A stretch of 33,468 nt of DNA from Gammaproteobacteria bacterium (GTDB taxonomy: Bacteria > Pseudomonadota > Gammaproteobacteria > SZUA-152): assembly GCA_015487095.1 (NCBI GenBank), contig WFQM01000165.1, forward strand, positions 1-33,468. Direction: 5' to 3'. Both the position numbers and the translations under genes were made by a program. A model generated the notes under the pieces. It was not told the DNA's origin, made no database searches, and was given only the letters and a program-made list of their open reading frames with translations. Shown piece after piece: positions 24,747-33,468 of the stretch. Numbering within the stretch: the stretch's first letter is position 1; each line of letters opens with the position of its first letter.

Positions 24747-25066
24747 ATGACGTCCCATCGAAAAAACCCAGGATATCTGCAATGCTAACGATGGGTATAT
24801 TGATATGGGACAATAAAAAAACAGGCGGACAAGTAACGCATGCAATTGGTTACGTAACAGTACGTGCAGAACGTTAAGGTCAGATTTTAGATGGCGTGTT
24901 TTGAGGTTTAAGCCTAAATCTCAACCGCTATGGGTGTATTTATGTTTTTTGAAAATACTTGGTAATCAACAATCTGCTAAAGTCTGAATCTGAAGCGCCG
25001 TTAAATTTACAGGCTTCCTGTTCCACGCTATGCTCCCTGCAACGCCCACCCTTGATGAGGTTATGC

Positions 25067-25519
25067 ATGAAAAACCTGATTACCCTAGCAACTGTTTTCC
25101 TGTTATGCCTGTCACCCCTGAGTTTTGCCAGTAAAATCTACAAATGGACTGACAGTGAAGGCAACACCCATTACGGCGAACGCCCGCCCAGTCAACAAGC
25201 CACACAAATCAAGGTGCCCAAAGGCCCCGCTCGCACATCGGCTCCCCAACCGGTCAATCAACAGGATGCTACCAATAAGCTACTGGATGCTTTTGCCAAA
25301 GAACGCAAAGATAAAAAAGAGGCTGCGAACAAGACAGCAGCAGAAAAAGAACGTCGGGATAAAAATTGTTCCAGCGCTAAACGTCGCGTCATCAGTCTGA
25401 AACTTGGCGGTCGCCAATACGAAATCACCGATCAGGGGGAACGCCGCTTTCTCAGTGATGCGGACATTCAGACACGTTTACTTGAAGCACAAAAAGTCGC
25501 TGATCAATGGTGTAAATAA
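25067..25519 (+). CDS. Exported DUF4124 family protein
   Basis: This protein is 150 residues long from ATG 25067, preceded by GATGAGG with a six-base spacer; a longer in-frame extension to 24959 is not needed. The signal peptide is clear (MKNLITLATVFLLCLSPLSF, ending near residue 21). The mature N-terminus KIYKWTDSEGNTHYGERPP is the DUF4124 signature. A Lys/Glu-rich helical middle and a C-terminal part with two Cys follow. DUF4124 proteins are small periplasmic proteins of unknown role. Confidence 0.85.
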   Translation: MKNLITLATVFLLCLSPLSFASKIYKWTDSEGNTHYGERPPSQQATQIKVPKGPARTSAPQPVNQQDATNKLLDAFAKERKDKKEAANKTAAEKERRDKNCSSAKRRVISLKLGGRQYEITDQGERRFLSDADIQTRLLEAQKVADQWCK

Positions 25520-25733
25520 AAACACTAGAAATTCAACGGAAAATAGCCATACAACAAAGGCTGCCCAATAACAAGCCGCCCCAGCGGCAATTTTACCAAC
25601 TACGCCATCAGCCGTTTCCGTACGCACGAACTCTGATACACTCGTCTTGCCAACCACCCGGTATATAACCAAAAACCCGGATCACAATACCGGCTAAAAA
25701 CCCCCAAAATAAGATAGCAAAGGAGTCAGTCTC

Positions 25734-26255
25734 ATGTTCGCCCCCTACTTTGTTTCCACTGGACGGATAACCCGCAATGCGATGTTAGCGCTACTGACCG
25801 GGGCGATTATAACGTCCCCCAGTCTTGCGGAGATTGCGAAAAAAACAGCAAGCGAGATTGAAACAGCAACGGCAATGACGCCAGCAATAGCCAGCCCGGT
25901 AGCAGGCAAAACTGATCATGTTGCACGGGCCATTTTCACCACCGCCATTGTTGACAGAGAGCCAGTAGACACACTGGAAATGTTGTCGACAGATACCAAC
26001 CGGGTTTTTTTCTTCACAGACCTGCGTGGGCTTGGCGGGCAAATTGTTACCCACCGCTGGGAACACAATGGTCAGGCCATGGCTGAGATCACCTTTAGAG
26101 TTGGTTCCGGGGCACGTTGGCGGGTTTATTCCAGCAAGAATCTGCTGCCTGAGTGGACAGGCACATGGAAGGTCGTGGTAAACAACGAGAATGGTGAAAC
26201 CCTGCACACCAGCACATTTGAATACGTAACGGCAACAATACCTGCCGCAGAATAA
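25734..26255 (+). CDS. Exported DUF2914 domain protein
   Basis: This is a 173-residue protein with a possible N-terminal export signal or anchor (hydrophobic about 16-32). The DUF2914 core follows: VARAIFTTAIVDREPVD, then VFFFTDLRGLGGQIVTHRW, then RWRVYSSKNLLPEWTGTWKV, the last being the most conserved family run. AAGGAG lies before ATG 25734. The function is unknown; members are often extracytoplasmic. It is convergent with the giant coiled-coil gene (22-bp gap). Confidence 0.88.
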   Translation: MFAPYFVSTGRITRNAMLALLTGAIITSPSLAEIAKKTASEIETATAMTPAIASPVAGKTDHVARAIFTTAIVDREPVDTLEMLSTDTNRVFFFTDLRGLGGQIVTHRWEHNGQAMAEITFRVGSGARWRVYSSKNLLPEWTGTWKVVVNNENGETLHTSTFEYVTATIPAAE

Positions 26256-26277
26256 ACCTCACACCTGCCCGGGATGG

Positions 26278-29200
26278 CTACTGACTGGAGGGCATAACAT
26301 TTTCTATTGGTAGCGCTTCTGTTGGTACCAACACATCCACGCTGTCCGGGATTGTATTCCCTGATTCTTCCGCAACAGTATCACTTATGGCAGCAGGAGC
26401 TGCTGTTTCGGCGATGCTCACATCAACGTCAATAACTTTATCGACAATAGGCAGGCTATCCACCGATTCCACTGTGCTGATCTCGTCTTCAATCACAGCA
26501 TCCGTTGTTTCGGGTTCTAGCGCTTCGGGCTCAATAGTTTCCACCGCTGCTTCAGGCTCCATTGTCTTGGTAATAGCTTCCGGTGTATTCAGTGCTTTCA
26601 TCACATCATCAACCGTCTCCAGCGCGCTTTCTTCTATTATTTCTTCCCCTTGTTTTTCTATTGTTGTTGCCGGCTCTTCGGTCTGAATATTCGGCATTGA
26701 TGGCGCTTCCTCTAACACTTCGGCCACAGGGGCTTCAATCATGGGGGACACCTCCACAGCAGGCGTCGCCACTGGTGCCACCACAGGCCTCGTTTCCACA
26801 TTCGTTTTTTGCGCGGCTTCAGCCTTGATTGATTCCAGGCGTTCACGTAAACGCGCTACGGCCTCTTTGCTTTTGACCTCTTTTATATCGGAACTAGCCG
26901 ATGCTTCGGGTTCAGGCTGGCCTATTTCACCAATACTTGAGGTTACTTTGTCGGTAAATTCACCCAGTGTCTCTGTCCCTTGATTAACCACAGCCTTCAA
27001 TTTTTCCGGCGCATCACCACCTGAAAGATAAAACCAACCCACTCCGGAAATAATCACCAAAAATAACGCAGCGCCTGCCATCCAGCCCACACCTGGCCCT
27101 CGTTTTGGCTTCCGCGTTGTCACATCCTGTTGAGGTCGAATCGACCGATTGATTTCCTGCGTTTCAAACAATGGCTTTTGCGTTACCTGTTTATCTTCCA
27201 ACACTATTGATGGGTTTTGTGTGACCGCTTCCTGCCGCACTTTTTCCTCAGCAACTTTTTCTGCTTTTTGGTTACGCTCGTTTTCAACGCCCACGGAGTC
27301 TGCTGGTGAACCAATAGCATCTACATGTGGATCATCACGATAGCCCAGTGTTGCTTCCCAAATAAAATCGTCTGATACCCACTGGCGTTTTTGTTCCTGT
27401 TTTTCGACCTTCATCACTTCCCGGGGATCAATCAGGTTTGATCGGTCTTTGGCACGTTCGGCAATCTCTTTTTCATCCACAATAATAGCGTTTTCCACTT
27501 CGGCAATTTCTTCCGCCGCTGCTTCCAACTCCATAAAATCGTCCAGGCTTTCTTCATTTTTACCAATTGCTTTCAGTGCTGCCTCGCGGGCTTCGCGGGC
27601 TCGGCGAGCCTTGTCGGCATCGGCTTTTTTGCGTTGTTGAATGGCGGCGGCCTTTTTTGCCTTGGCCTGTGCTGCCAATTTGATTTTGTTTTTATCCACC
27701 TCACGCCGCGCGGCGATAATGGAACGTTTGTGCTCCAGCTCAGCCTGTAAACGTGAGGCTTCCGCTTCCGCTTTCAGGCGTTTGATTTCCTCTTCCGCCT
27801 CCCGGCGCATTTTTTCGGCGACCTGTTGCGCTCGTACAGCTTCTTCTTTGGCGATGCGTGCAACATCTTCCATTTCCTGTTTGCGAAGTATGACTTCTGC
27901 GTTAACCAGACGCTCCTGTTCAGCTAATACTTCGGTTTCTCTTTGTTGTTGAGCCTGTTGTTGTGCAATCGCCTCGGCAGCTTCACGTTTTTTACGCTCG
28001 GCATCCATGACCGCCAAATTGTTTTTCTGCGCCTCTTCTGCTTCAATCTTTTGTGCGGCCGCAAACAATCGTGCCTGTTTTTCCACTTGTTCACGCGCCG
28101 CCGCTGCTTCGGCGCGCAACTGCGCCATTTCATTTTCCATTTGCTGGCGGGCTGTTTCGGCCTCATGGGCTCGATTCGATTCTTCGGTCGCACGTCGTTC
28201 GGCTTCTTCTTCGGCCTCGGCCTGACGACGGATAATTTCATTTTCGGCACGTTGCCGTGCGGCATCAGCTTCTTCTGCACGGGTTGCTTCTTCCTCAGCA
28301 CGACGGGCAATTTCTTCCAACTGAGCCTGTTGCTGAGCCAGTTCTTCGGCACGAAGGCTCGCCGCCGCACGTTCTGCTTCGCTACGTGCGGCATCTGCGG
28401 CCAGACGTGCCTGCGCCTCAGCGGCCAAACGTGTTTGCTCTGTTTCAGCTTCCAGGCGCTCCAGTTCATGCACTGCCTGTAGACGGGCTTCTTCGGCGGC
28501 CTGCGCGCGCATGGCTTCGCGTTCTGCATCAGAGCGTGCAGCATCAGCAACCCGTTGCGCCTGTTCCTCCAACTGCATGCGCGCCACTTCAGCATCTACC
28601 TTCAACCGCTGAATTTCGGCTTCAGCTTGTAAACGGGCTTCTTCAGCAGCCCGGGTTCGACATGCCTCATCTTCCGCCCTTCTTGCCATTTCTTCCCGCT
28701 CAGCCTGCAAACGCCCCATTTCCTGCGCACGTTGTGCAGCCATTTCGCGTTCTGCCTCACTACGCGCTTGATCTGCTGCCATGCGCGCCTGTGCTTCAGC
28801 CTGAAGTCGTGCCTCGTCTGCCAGTTTTGTCAGGCGCTCAACTTCACTCTCTGCTGCCTGCGCGCGCGCAGCTTCTGATTCAGCTTTGCTTACAGCATCT
28901 TCCAGCTCTTCCTGTTGTTCGGCCAGATCTTCGGCGCGTTGCCGGGCAGCATCACGCTCGGCTTCGGAACGTGCCTGGTCTGCGGCTAAACGAGCTTGTT
29001 CTTCCATTTCGCGCTGGGTTTCTTCAGCACGGGTGCGCATGCGCTCGGCCTCGTCTTCGGCCTGCTGCCGTGCGACTTCGGCCTGTTGAGCACGCATGGC
29101 CTCAATTTCGGCTTTTTGCAAAGCACTTTCAGCCTCTTGTTGATGGCGACTGACTTCTTCAGCGCGCTGCTGAGCCATCTTGCGTTCTGTTTCGGAACGA

Positions 29201-30894
29201 GCTGCATCAGCGGCCAGTCTGGCTTGTTCTTCAACGCGCCGACGCGCCATTTCAGCTTCGGCCTTGAGACGAATAATTTCGTCTTCCGCCTCTTTTTTCG
29301 CTGTATCCGCTGACTGACGTGTCTGGACTTCCATTTCACGACGTGCATTGGCAGCATCCTGTTTGAGGCGCTCAATCTCATTCTCAGCTTTTTTCTGTGC
29401 CAGCATAGCCTCTTCGGCCCGCGCAGTTTCTGCTTCTGCCCGCTGCACGGCGGCTTCACGTTCTGCTTGTTCGGCAGCCAGATCATCGGCTCGTTTTTGT
29501 GCAGCTGCTCGTTCTGCCTCACTGCGTGCGTGATCTGCTGCACGCCGCGCTTCGTCTTCGGCTTTTTTTCGTGCAACTGCCGCTTCTTCTTTGAGCCTCG
29601 CTACTTCGGACAATGCTTGTTTGCGTGCGTTGTCTGCCGCCTGAGTGCGCTGCATTTCCTGTTGCACGCGCTGCTTGGCCTTGCTCATCAGCGCTTCCAC
29701 GCGACCATCGCTTTCCACACTGGTTGCGGCTTCGCCGTGCAAACTGACAACGTTATCTTCTGGTTTCAGAGTCGGTACGTCTTGCGGCTTTGCCTGTGTA
29801 CCTGTTGCAACAGGCGGTTTACTTGCATTTTTTTCCAATGCAGACGCCGAAACAGCATTCAGGCCATCACGCAATACAAAAGCATCCAGGCCATATTGGT
29901 TAAGCAAAAATACGGCCGCCGCCGCACGACTGCCGCCGTCACTGAAAACAATGTATTTGTGTAATTTGTTAAGCTTGCGCAGCTGCAAGCGCATTTCAGC
30001 TAACTGGATATTGCGTGCGCCAGGCAGACTGCCTCGGGAATATTCAGCCAGTTTGCGAACATCCAGCCATTGCACATCCAGGCCTGTCATGGCTTTGGCT
30101 TCATCAAAAGACACATATTGCAGAATAGGGGTGACCAGCAGGCTGATAAAATCCTCTTTTGACAGTCGCATCAGCGTACCGTCTTCCATCATGGTCACCG
30201 AGGCATTACGCTTGCCGTTGCTGATCAACGCCTCTTCACCAAAACCGGTGCCTGGCGTCAAAATCGCCAGCTTCATTAGCGGCGCACCCGGAGTCACCCG
30301 ACGGGCAACTTTCGCCTTTCCTTTAGCAATAATGTAATAGTTGTCGTCATCGTCATCCTGGTTGATCACGACAGTATTTGCACGCACCTTGATTTCCTCC
30401 ATGCGCATCATCATGGTCTGGATGTTTTCGGCGCGCAGCTTGAGGAAGACCTTGGATTGCAGGAAACGACTCATCCAGTCGGTGTCATCCTCTTCTTCCA
30501 CTGCCAGACTGGACACTTCGTAAGATTGTTGTTTTCCGCCCCAGTTGAGCAACATTTCAAGCAGGTCAGTATCGATGTTCAACAGGGAAACCGGTGTCTT
30601 CGCAACAGCGGTAACGGTGTGGGGGGATGTGGGGTCCAGCGGTTGGCGTGCCTGCTTGCTGTTGGCGACTAACTTTGTGGTTTTTCCTGAAGCATCAGTA
30701 AGCTCCAGCTTGCCAGCCACAAGGTACAGGGTACGGTGATCCCGCTCACCCTGTTTGAAAATTGTTGCCCCGGCCACCACCTGGGTCACTCGTGATTTAC
30801 CACTGAGTTCAGCCAGCATATCGGGGGACAGGTCACACAGCGGCGACAACGATCTCAGCAACTTGTGATCCAGCAGTTGTTTGGCAGCGCTCAT
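26278..30894 (-). CDS. Giant cNMP-binding/rhodanese/coiled-coil membrane protein
   Basis: This is a 1538-residue protein that I cannot assign to a named family. In order: a first cyclic-nucleotide-binding-like domain (about 10-115; phosphate cassette not recognisable), a second (about 140-255; cassette GFGEEALISNGKRNASV with the Arg retained), a rhodanese-like domain (about 258-350; active-site loop VFSDGGSRAAAA lacks the catalytic Cys), a linker, a very long Glu/Arg/Ala coiled coil (about 395 to 1130) built from repeats starting AADxARSEAER, a charged region, one membrane segment (about 1271-1292, MAGAALFLVIISGVGWFYL), and an acidic Glu/Thr/Val-rich tail of about 245 residues. No signal peptide: N-terminus likely cytoplasmic, tail across the membrane. 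The start has no strong Shine-Dalgarno. It may be a nucleotide-responsive structural or tethering protein (inference). Confidence 0.88.
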   Translation of the reverse strand: MSAAKQLLDHKLLRSLSPLCDLSPDMLAELSGKSRVTQVVAGATIFKQGERDHRTLYLVAGKLELTDASGKTTKLVANSKQARQPLDPTSPHTVTAVAKTPVSLLNIDTDLLEMLLNWGGKQQSYEVSSLAVEEEDDTDWMSRFLQSKVFLKLRAENIQTMMMRMEEIKVRANTVVINQDDDDDNYYIIAKGKAKVARRVTPGAPLMKLAILTPGTGFGEEALISNGKRNASVTMMEDGTLMRLSKEDFISLLVTPILQYVSFDEAKAMTGLDVQWLDVRKLAEYSRGSLPGARNIQLAEMRLQLRKLNKLHKYIVFSDGGSRAAAAVFLLNQYGLDAFVLRDGLNAVSASALEKNASKPPVATGTQAKPQDVPTLKPEDNVVSLHGEAATSVESDGRVEALMSKAKQRVQQEMQRTQAADNARKQALSEVARLKEEAAVARKKAEDEARRAADHARSEAERAAAQKRADDLAAEQAEREAAVQRAEAETARAEEAMLAQKKAENEIERLKQDAANARREMEVQTRQSADTAKKEAEDEIIRLKAEAEMARRRVEEQARLAADAARSETERKMAQQRAEEVSRHQQEAESALQKAEIEAMRAQQAEVARQQAEDEAERMRTRAEETQREMEEQARLAADQARSEAERDAARQRAEDLAEQQEELEDAVSKAESEAARAQAAESEVERLTKLADEARLQAEAQARMAADQARSEAEREMAAQRAQEMGRLQAEREEMARRAEDEACRTRAAEEARLQAEAEIQRLKVDAEVARMQLEEQAQRVADAARSDAEREAMRAQAAEEARLQAVHELERLEAETEQTRLAAEAQARLAADAARSEAERAAASLRAEELAQQQAQLEEIARRAEEEATRAEEADAARQRAENEIIRRQAEAEEEAERRATEESNRAHEAETARQQMENEMAQLRAEAAAAREQVEKQARLFAAAQKIEAEEAQKNNLAVMDAERKKREAAEAIAQQQAQQQRETEVLAEQERLVNAEVILRKQEMEDVARIAKEEAVRAQQVAEKMRREAEEEIKRLKAEAEASRLQAELEHKRSIIAARREVDKNKIKLAAQAKAKKAAAIQQRKKADADKARRAREAREAALKAIGKNEESLDDFMELEAAAEEIAEVENAIIVDEKEIAERAKDRSNLIDPREVMKVEKQEQKRQWVSDDFIWEATLGYRDDPHVDAIGSPADSVGVENERNQKAEKVAEEKVRQEAVTQNPSIVLEDKQVTQKPLFETQEINRSIRPQQDVTTRKPKRGPGVGWMAGAALFLVIISGVGWFYLSGGDAPEKLKAVVNQGTETLGEFTDKVTSSIGEIGQPEPEASASSDIKEVKSKEAVARLRERLESIKAEAAQKTNVETRPVVAPVATPAVEVSPMIEAPVAEVLEEAPSMPNIQTEEPATTIEKQGEEIIEESALETVDDVMKALNTPEAITKTMEPEAAVETIEPEALEPETTDAVIEDEISTVESVDSLPIVDKVIDVDVSIAETAAPAAISDTVAEESGNTIPDSVDVLVPTEALPIENVMPSSQ

Positions 30895-31061
30895 TTATTT
30901 AATCATCGGTTCTGGCAGGCTAAAAGGCAGCAAAGTCAGCGACTCTCCCTGCAAAGTATAACGGCAGAGAAGACGAAAGGTTTACAGCAAAAACCTCGGA
31001 TTTGCCGTGTAAAACTGGCCGACTCACCGTACCGTGACGAGTGTCACAGAGTGTCAGAAGC

Positions 31062-31076
31062 TGACCCTGAGGGTCA
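31062..31076. promoter_or_regulatory. Operator-like palindromes upstream of the giant gene
   Basis: TGACCCTGAGGGTCA is a 15-bp palindrome (7-bp arms around a central G). Nearby, GTGACGAGTGTCAC (31034-31047) is a second inverted repeat. Both lie between the SPOR gene stop and the giant gene, 140-180 bp before its start, and could be operators or transcript hairpins. No regulator can be assigned. Confidence 0.35.
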
Positions 31077-31100
31077 ACTGTGAAAGCCCATAAAAAGAAC

Positions 31101-31673
31101 TTATTTAGCCTTGAGCACAATCGGGTCTATGGATTGTGCCCGCAGGCGGTTACGCACTATGTCCATTTTGCGCGCGCTTTGGAAGGGGCCAACTCGCACC
31201 CTATACCAAGTCTGACTGTCATTAATGGTGACGCGCTGAATATGGGACTCAATGTTATTTAATGCCAGCTGAGCCCGCATGCGATCAGCATCTTCCATGC
31301 GACGGAAAGAGCCCACTTGCAAATAATAGGTAATGGAATCCGCAGTTTTGCGCTCGCGTTCCGTCGCTAATTCTTGCGGCGGGATAAATACCTCCATTTC
31401 TGGCAACAAATTATAAAAGTCAAAACGCGGTTTTTTGTCTGTTTGTTCCCTCGATTTGTTATTAATTGTTGCTTGTTTGGGGGCAGCCTGACTCTTTTCC
31501 ACCACGGGTGCTGGTGTTGCACGCTCACTGCCCGTTTGTAAATCATCTCTGAGATACACCAGTAGCGCGACCAACAAGCCAATCAACAAACCACCAAGCA
31601 TCCACAGCCAACCCGGTGTTGGCTTGGAAGGCTTGGCTTTGGGTCTGGAAGTATTTTTGTAATCTTTGGCCAT
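31101..31673 (-). CDS. SPOR-domain (FtsN-like) membrane protein
   Basis: This is a 190-residue protein: a basic cytoplasmic stretch, a membrane segment at about 22-42 (WLWMLGGLLIGLLVALLVYL), a low-complexity linker, and a C-terminal SPOR domain (about 113-190; YYLQVGSFRRMEDADRMRAQ and YRVRVGPFQSARKMD). SPOR domains bind denuded septal peptidoglycan. The argS-then-SPOR order is a gammaproteobacterial arrangement in which the second gene is often annotated ftsN, but the essential FtsN segment cannot be verified here. 15 bp follow argS. Confidence 0.9.
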   Translation of the reverse strand: MAKDYKNTSRPKAKPSKPTPGWLWMLGGLLIGLLVALLVYLRDDLQTGSERATPAPVVEKSQAAPKQATINNKSREQTDKKPRFDFYNLLPEMEVFIPPQELATERERKTADSITYYLQVGSFRRMEDADRMRAQLALNNIESHIQRVTINDSQTWYRVRVGPFQSARKMDIVRNRLRAQSIDPIVLKAK

Positions 31674-31688
31674 AACCGGGACAGCGCT

Positions 31689-33461
31689 TTACATGGTTTC
31701 CGGTGCCGACACGGCCAACAGCCCCAGGCCGTTAGCAAGCACCTGCCGTGTCGCCTTAATCAAACACAGGCGCGCATCACGCACGGCGGCATCATCTACC
31801 AAAAACTGGTGGGCGTTGTAATACGTGTGGAAATCATTGGCTAGCTCACGCAGGAAATGCGCCAACTGATGCGGCTCATGATTCAACGCTGCGGCCTCCA
31901 CCACTTCCGGGTAACGTGAAAGCCTAGTCAGCAGGGCTTGCTCATGTGTTTCACTTAATACCGCCAAACTGGAAAGACCATTATCACTATTGTGAGTCAG
32001 GCTTTTTTCAGCCAGCTGACGGAATACGCTACAGACTCGTGCGTGGGCATATTGAATATAATACACCGGGTTGTCACTGCTCTGAGACTTGGCGAGATCG
32101 AGATCAAAATCCATGTGCTGTTCGCACTTGCGCATCACGTAGAAAAACCGTGCCGCATCGTCGCCCACTTCTTCGCGCAATTCACGTAAGGTAACAAACT
32201 CACCGGAGCGGGTAGACATCTGTGCCTTCTCGCCACCGCGATACAAAATTGCAAACTGCACCAGCAGCACGTCAAGCTTATCGGCATCATCGCCCAACGC
32301 AGTGAGCGCAGCTTTAACGCGCGGCACATAACCGTGATGATCGGCCCCCCACACGTCGATGACACGGTCAAAACCACGCTCCAGCTTTTGCATATGATAC
32401 GCAATATCTGACGCAAAATAAGTGGTTTGACCGTTGTCACGCACCACTACGCGGTCTTTTTCGTCCCCAAAATCAGTAGACCTAAACCACCATGCGCCGT
32501 CTTTTTCGTACAGATGACCGGCATCTTTGAGACGTTCAACGGCACGCCCTACCGCACCCGACTCAGTGAGCGAACGTTCGGAAAACCATGCTTCGTAAAC
32601 CACGCCGAAACCTTCAAGGTCACGGCGAATGTCATCAAGAATGCTGTTGAGCCCGGCATCAAACACCGCGCGAAAGGCTGTACCACCCAACAACTCTTTA
32701 GCACGATTGATCACGGCATCGATATACTGCTCTTTATCGCCACCTTCGCTCTCGTCAGCGGGTAGATTCGTCAATACAATTTGTGCAGCATGCCGAAAAG
32801 CATCGCCGTGTTCACGCTGTAACGTGGCAGCGATATCCCACACATAATCACCTTTATAGCCGTTAACGGGAAACGGCAGTTCATCATTGGCATTTTCACC
32901 ACACAGGTCGAGATAACGCAGCCATACACTGGCAGCAAGAATATCCATTTGCCGCCCGGCATCGTTGACGTAATATTCACGATGCACCTTAAAACCCACC
33001 GCTGCCAGCAAATCCGCCACTGCCGCGCCATAAGCTGCGCCACGACCGTGACCAACATGCAGCGGACCAGTGGGATTAGCAGAGACAAACTCCACCTGCA
33101 CGGATTTGTCGTCACCAATAGTGGAGCGCCCGTAGGCCTCTCCTGCTTCCAGCACTACCTCCACCACAGCGTAAACTGCCGCATCAGTGAGCGTAAAATT
33201 AATAAAACCCGGCCCGGCGATTTCGATTTTTGCTACCCGATCAGCCGTTGGCAATGCGGCAACAATTTTCTCTGCCAGGTCACGGGGCTTGCAACGCACC
33301 GGTTTAGCCAGCATCAGCGCAATATTGCAGGCGTAGTCACCGTGACTGGCATCGCGGGTGCGATCAATCTGGATGTTCGGTGACAGATCCGCAGGCAACA
33401 CGTTTTGAGATTTCAGCGTATCGATAGCGGTTTGAATCAGAGAAGTGAGCTGTTGTTTCAT
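31689..33461 (-). CDS. argS: Arginyl-tRNA synthetase
   Basis: This is a complete 590-residue class I synthetase. The HIGH motif is HVGH at about 135-138 in [19 protein letters not shown]. The KMSKS-equivalent loop is [11 protein letters not shown] near 414-424, as in ArgS, which often lacks the canonical KMSKS Lys. The N-terminal Add1 domain and the C-terminal anticodon-binding domain ([17 protein letters not shown]) are present. It charges tRNA-Arg. The ATG lies seven bases from the window end, so its upstream region is not visible. Confidence 0.97.
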   Translation of the reverse strand: MKQQLTSLIQTAIDTLKSQNVLPADLSPNIQIDRTRDASHGDYACNIALMLAKPVRCKPRDLAEKIVAALPTADRVAKIEIAGPGFINFTLTDAAVYAVVEVVLEAGEAYGRSTIGDDKSVQVEFVSANPTGPLHVGHGRGAAYGAAVADLLAAVGFKVHREYYVNDAGRQMDILAASVWLRYLDLCGENANDELPFPVNGYKGDYVWDIAATLQREHGDAFRHAAQIVLTNLPADESEGGDKEQYIDAVINRAKELLGGTAFRAVFDAGLNSILDDIRRDLEGFGVVYEAWFSERSLTESGAVGRAVERLKDAGHLYEKDGAWWFRSTDFGDEKDRVVVRDNGQTTYFASDIAYHMQKLERGFDRVIDVWGADHHGYVPRVKAALTALGDDADKLDVLLVQFAILYRGGEKAQMSTRSGEFVTLRELREEVGDDAARFFYVMRKCEQHMDFDLDLAKSQSSDNPVYYIQYAHARVCSVFRQLAEKSLTHNSDNGLSSLAVLSETHEQALLTRLSRYPEVVEAAALNHEPHQLAHFLRELANDFHTYYNAHQFLVDDAAVRDARLCLIKATRQVLANGLGLLAVSAPETM

Positions 33462-33468
33462 GTTGGCA

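Noticed and set aside
25575-25594. Terminator after the DUF4124 gene
   Set aside because: GCCGC/GCGGC hairpin is followed by only AATTTT; too weak to call.
25478-25672. Minus-strand 64-codon ORF between the DUF4124 and DUF2914 genes
   Set aside because: Hydrophobic translation but no recognisable family, it overlaps the DUF4124 gene end, and no ribosome site was seen.
28257-29153. Long plus-strand ORF (298 codons) opposite the coiled-coil region
   Set aside because: It is the antisense of the repeat-rich minus-strand gene; its His/Pro/Leu-rich composition simply mirrors Glu/Arg/Ala codons, and it has no domain or ribosome site.

Overview
The window is a gammaproteobacterial chromosome segment, with typical protein-coding content of about 50% GC. 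The gene set and order (kdsD-kdsC-lptC-lptA-lptB-rpoN-hpf-ptsN, plus ubiCA, slyX, cysB, the ubiquinone factor ubiK, glnK-amtB and argS-SPOR) are gammaproteobacterial. The hprK-rapZ-EIIA(Man-like)-HPr tail replaces the Escherichia-type arrangement; it is the type seen in non-enteric lineages that keep a regulatory rather than sugar-importing PTS. I cannot name the genus.

Layout. 1-5.2 kb: a palindromic mobile element, a DUF3301 protein, slyX, a second element copy, a SAM methyltransferase, cysB, a Sel1-repeat lipid/periplasm-directed protein, an HDOD signalling protein and a PilZ protein. 5.4-6.5 kb: an exported polysaccharide deacetylase. 6.5-18.4 kb: one long minus-strand gene train reading ubiC, ubiA, yrbG, kdsD, kdsC, lptC, lptA, lptB, rpoN, hpf, ptsN, hprK, rapZ, EIIA, HPr. 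It couples ubiquinone synthesis, Kdo/LPS precursor synthesis and LPS transport to sigma-54 and a complete PTS-type regulatory relay. 18.6-22.3 kb: an EAL-HDOD protein, a Nudix hydrolase, mgtE and ubiK. 22.3-24.5 kb: glnK-amtB behind a good sigma-54 (-24/-12) promoter, so the rpoN product encoded 11 kb away probably drives the ammonium genes. 25-26.3 kb: two small exported proteins (DUF4124, DUF2914). 26.3-30.9 kb: one very large minus-strand gene for a 1538-residue protein with two cyclic-nucleotide-binding-like domains, a Cys-less rhodanese domain, a long repeat-built coiled coil, one membrane segment and an acidic tail. 30.9-33.5 kb: a SPOR-domain protein and argS.

The most unusual features are these. 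(1) A family of ~176-bp, almost fully palindromic elements with 18-21 bp terminal inverted repeats is present in four copies; two copies have exact 5-bp target duplications, and the arms show paired (compensatory) differences. (2) At least three other palindromic insertion-like sequences sit exactly at gene junctions of the kdsD-to-HPr train, one of them apparently supplying the Shine-Dalgarno sequence of lptC. (3) The giant cNMP/rhodanese/coiled-coil membrane protein has no function I recognise. (4) A 20-codon leader ORF with a strong ribosome site lies between the sigma-54 promoter and glnK. No CRISPR array, tRNA, rRNA, integrase or transposase gene was seen.
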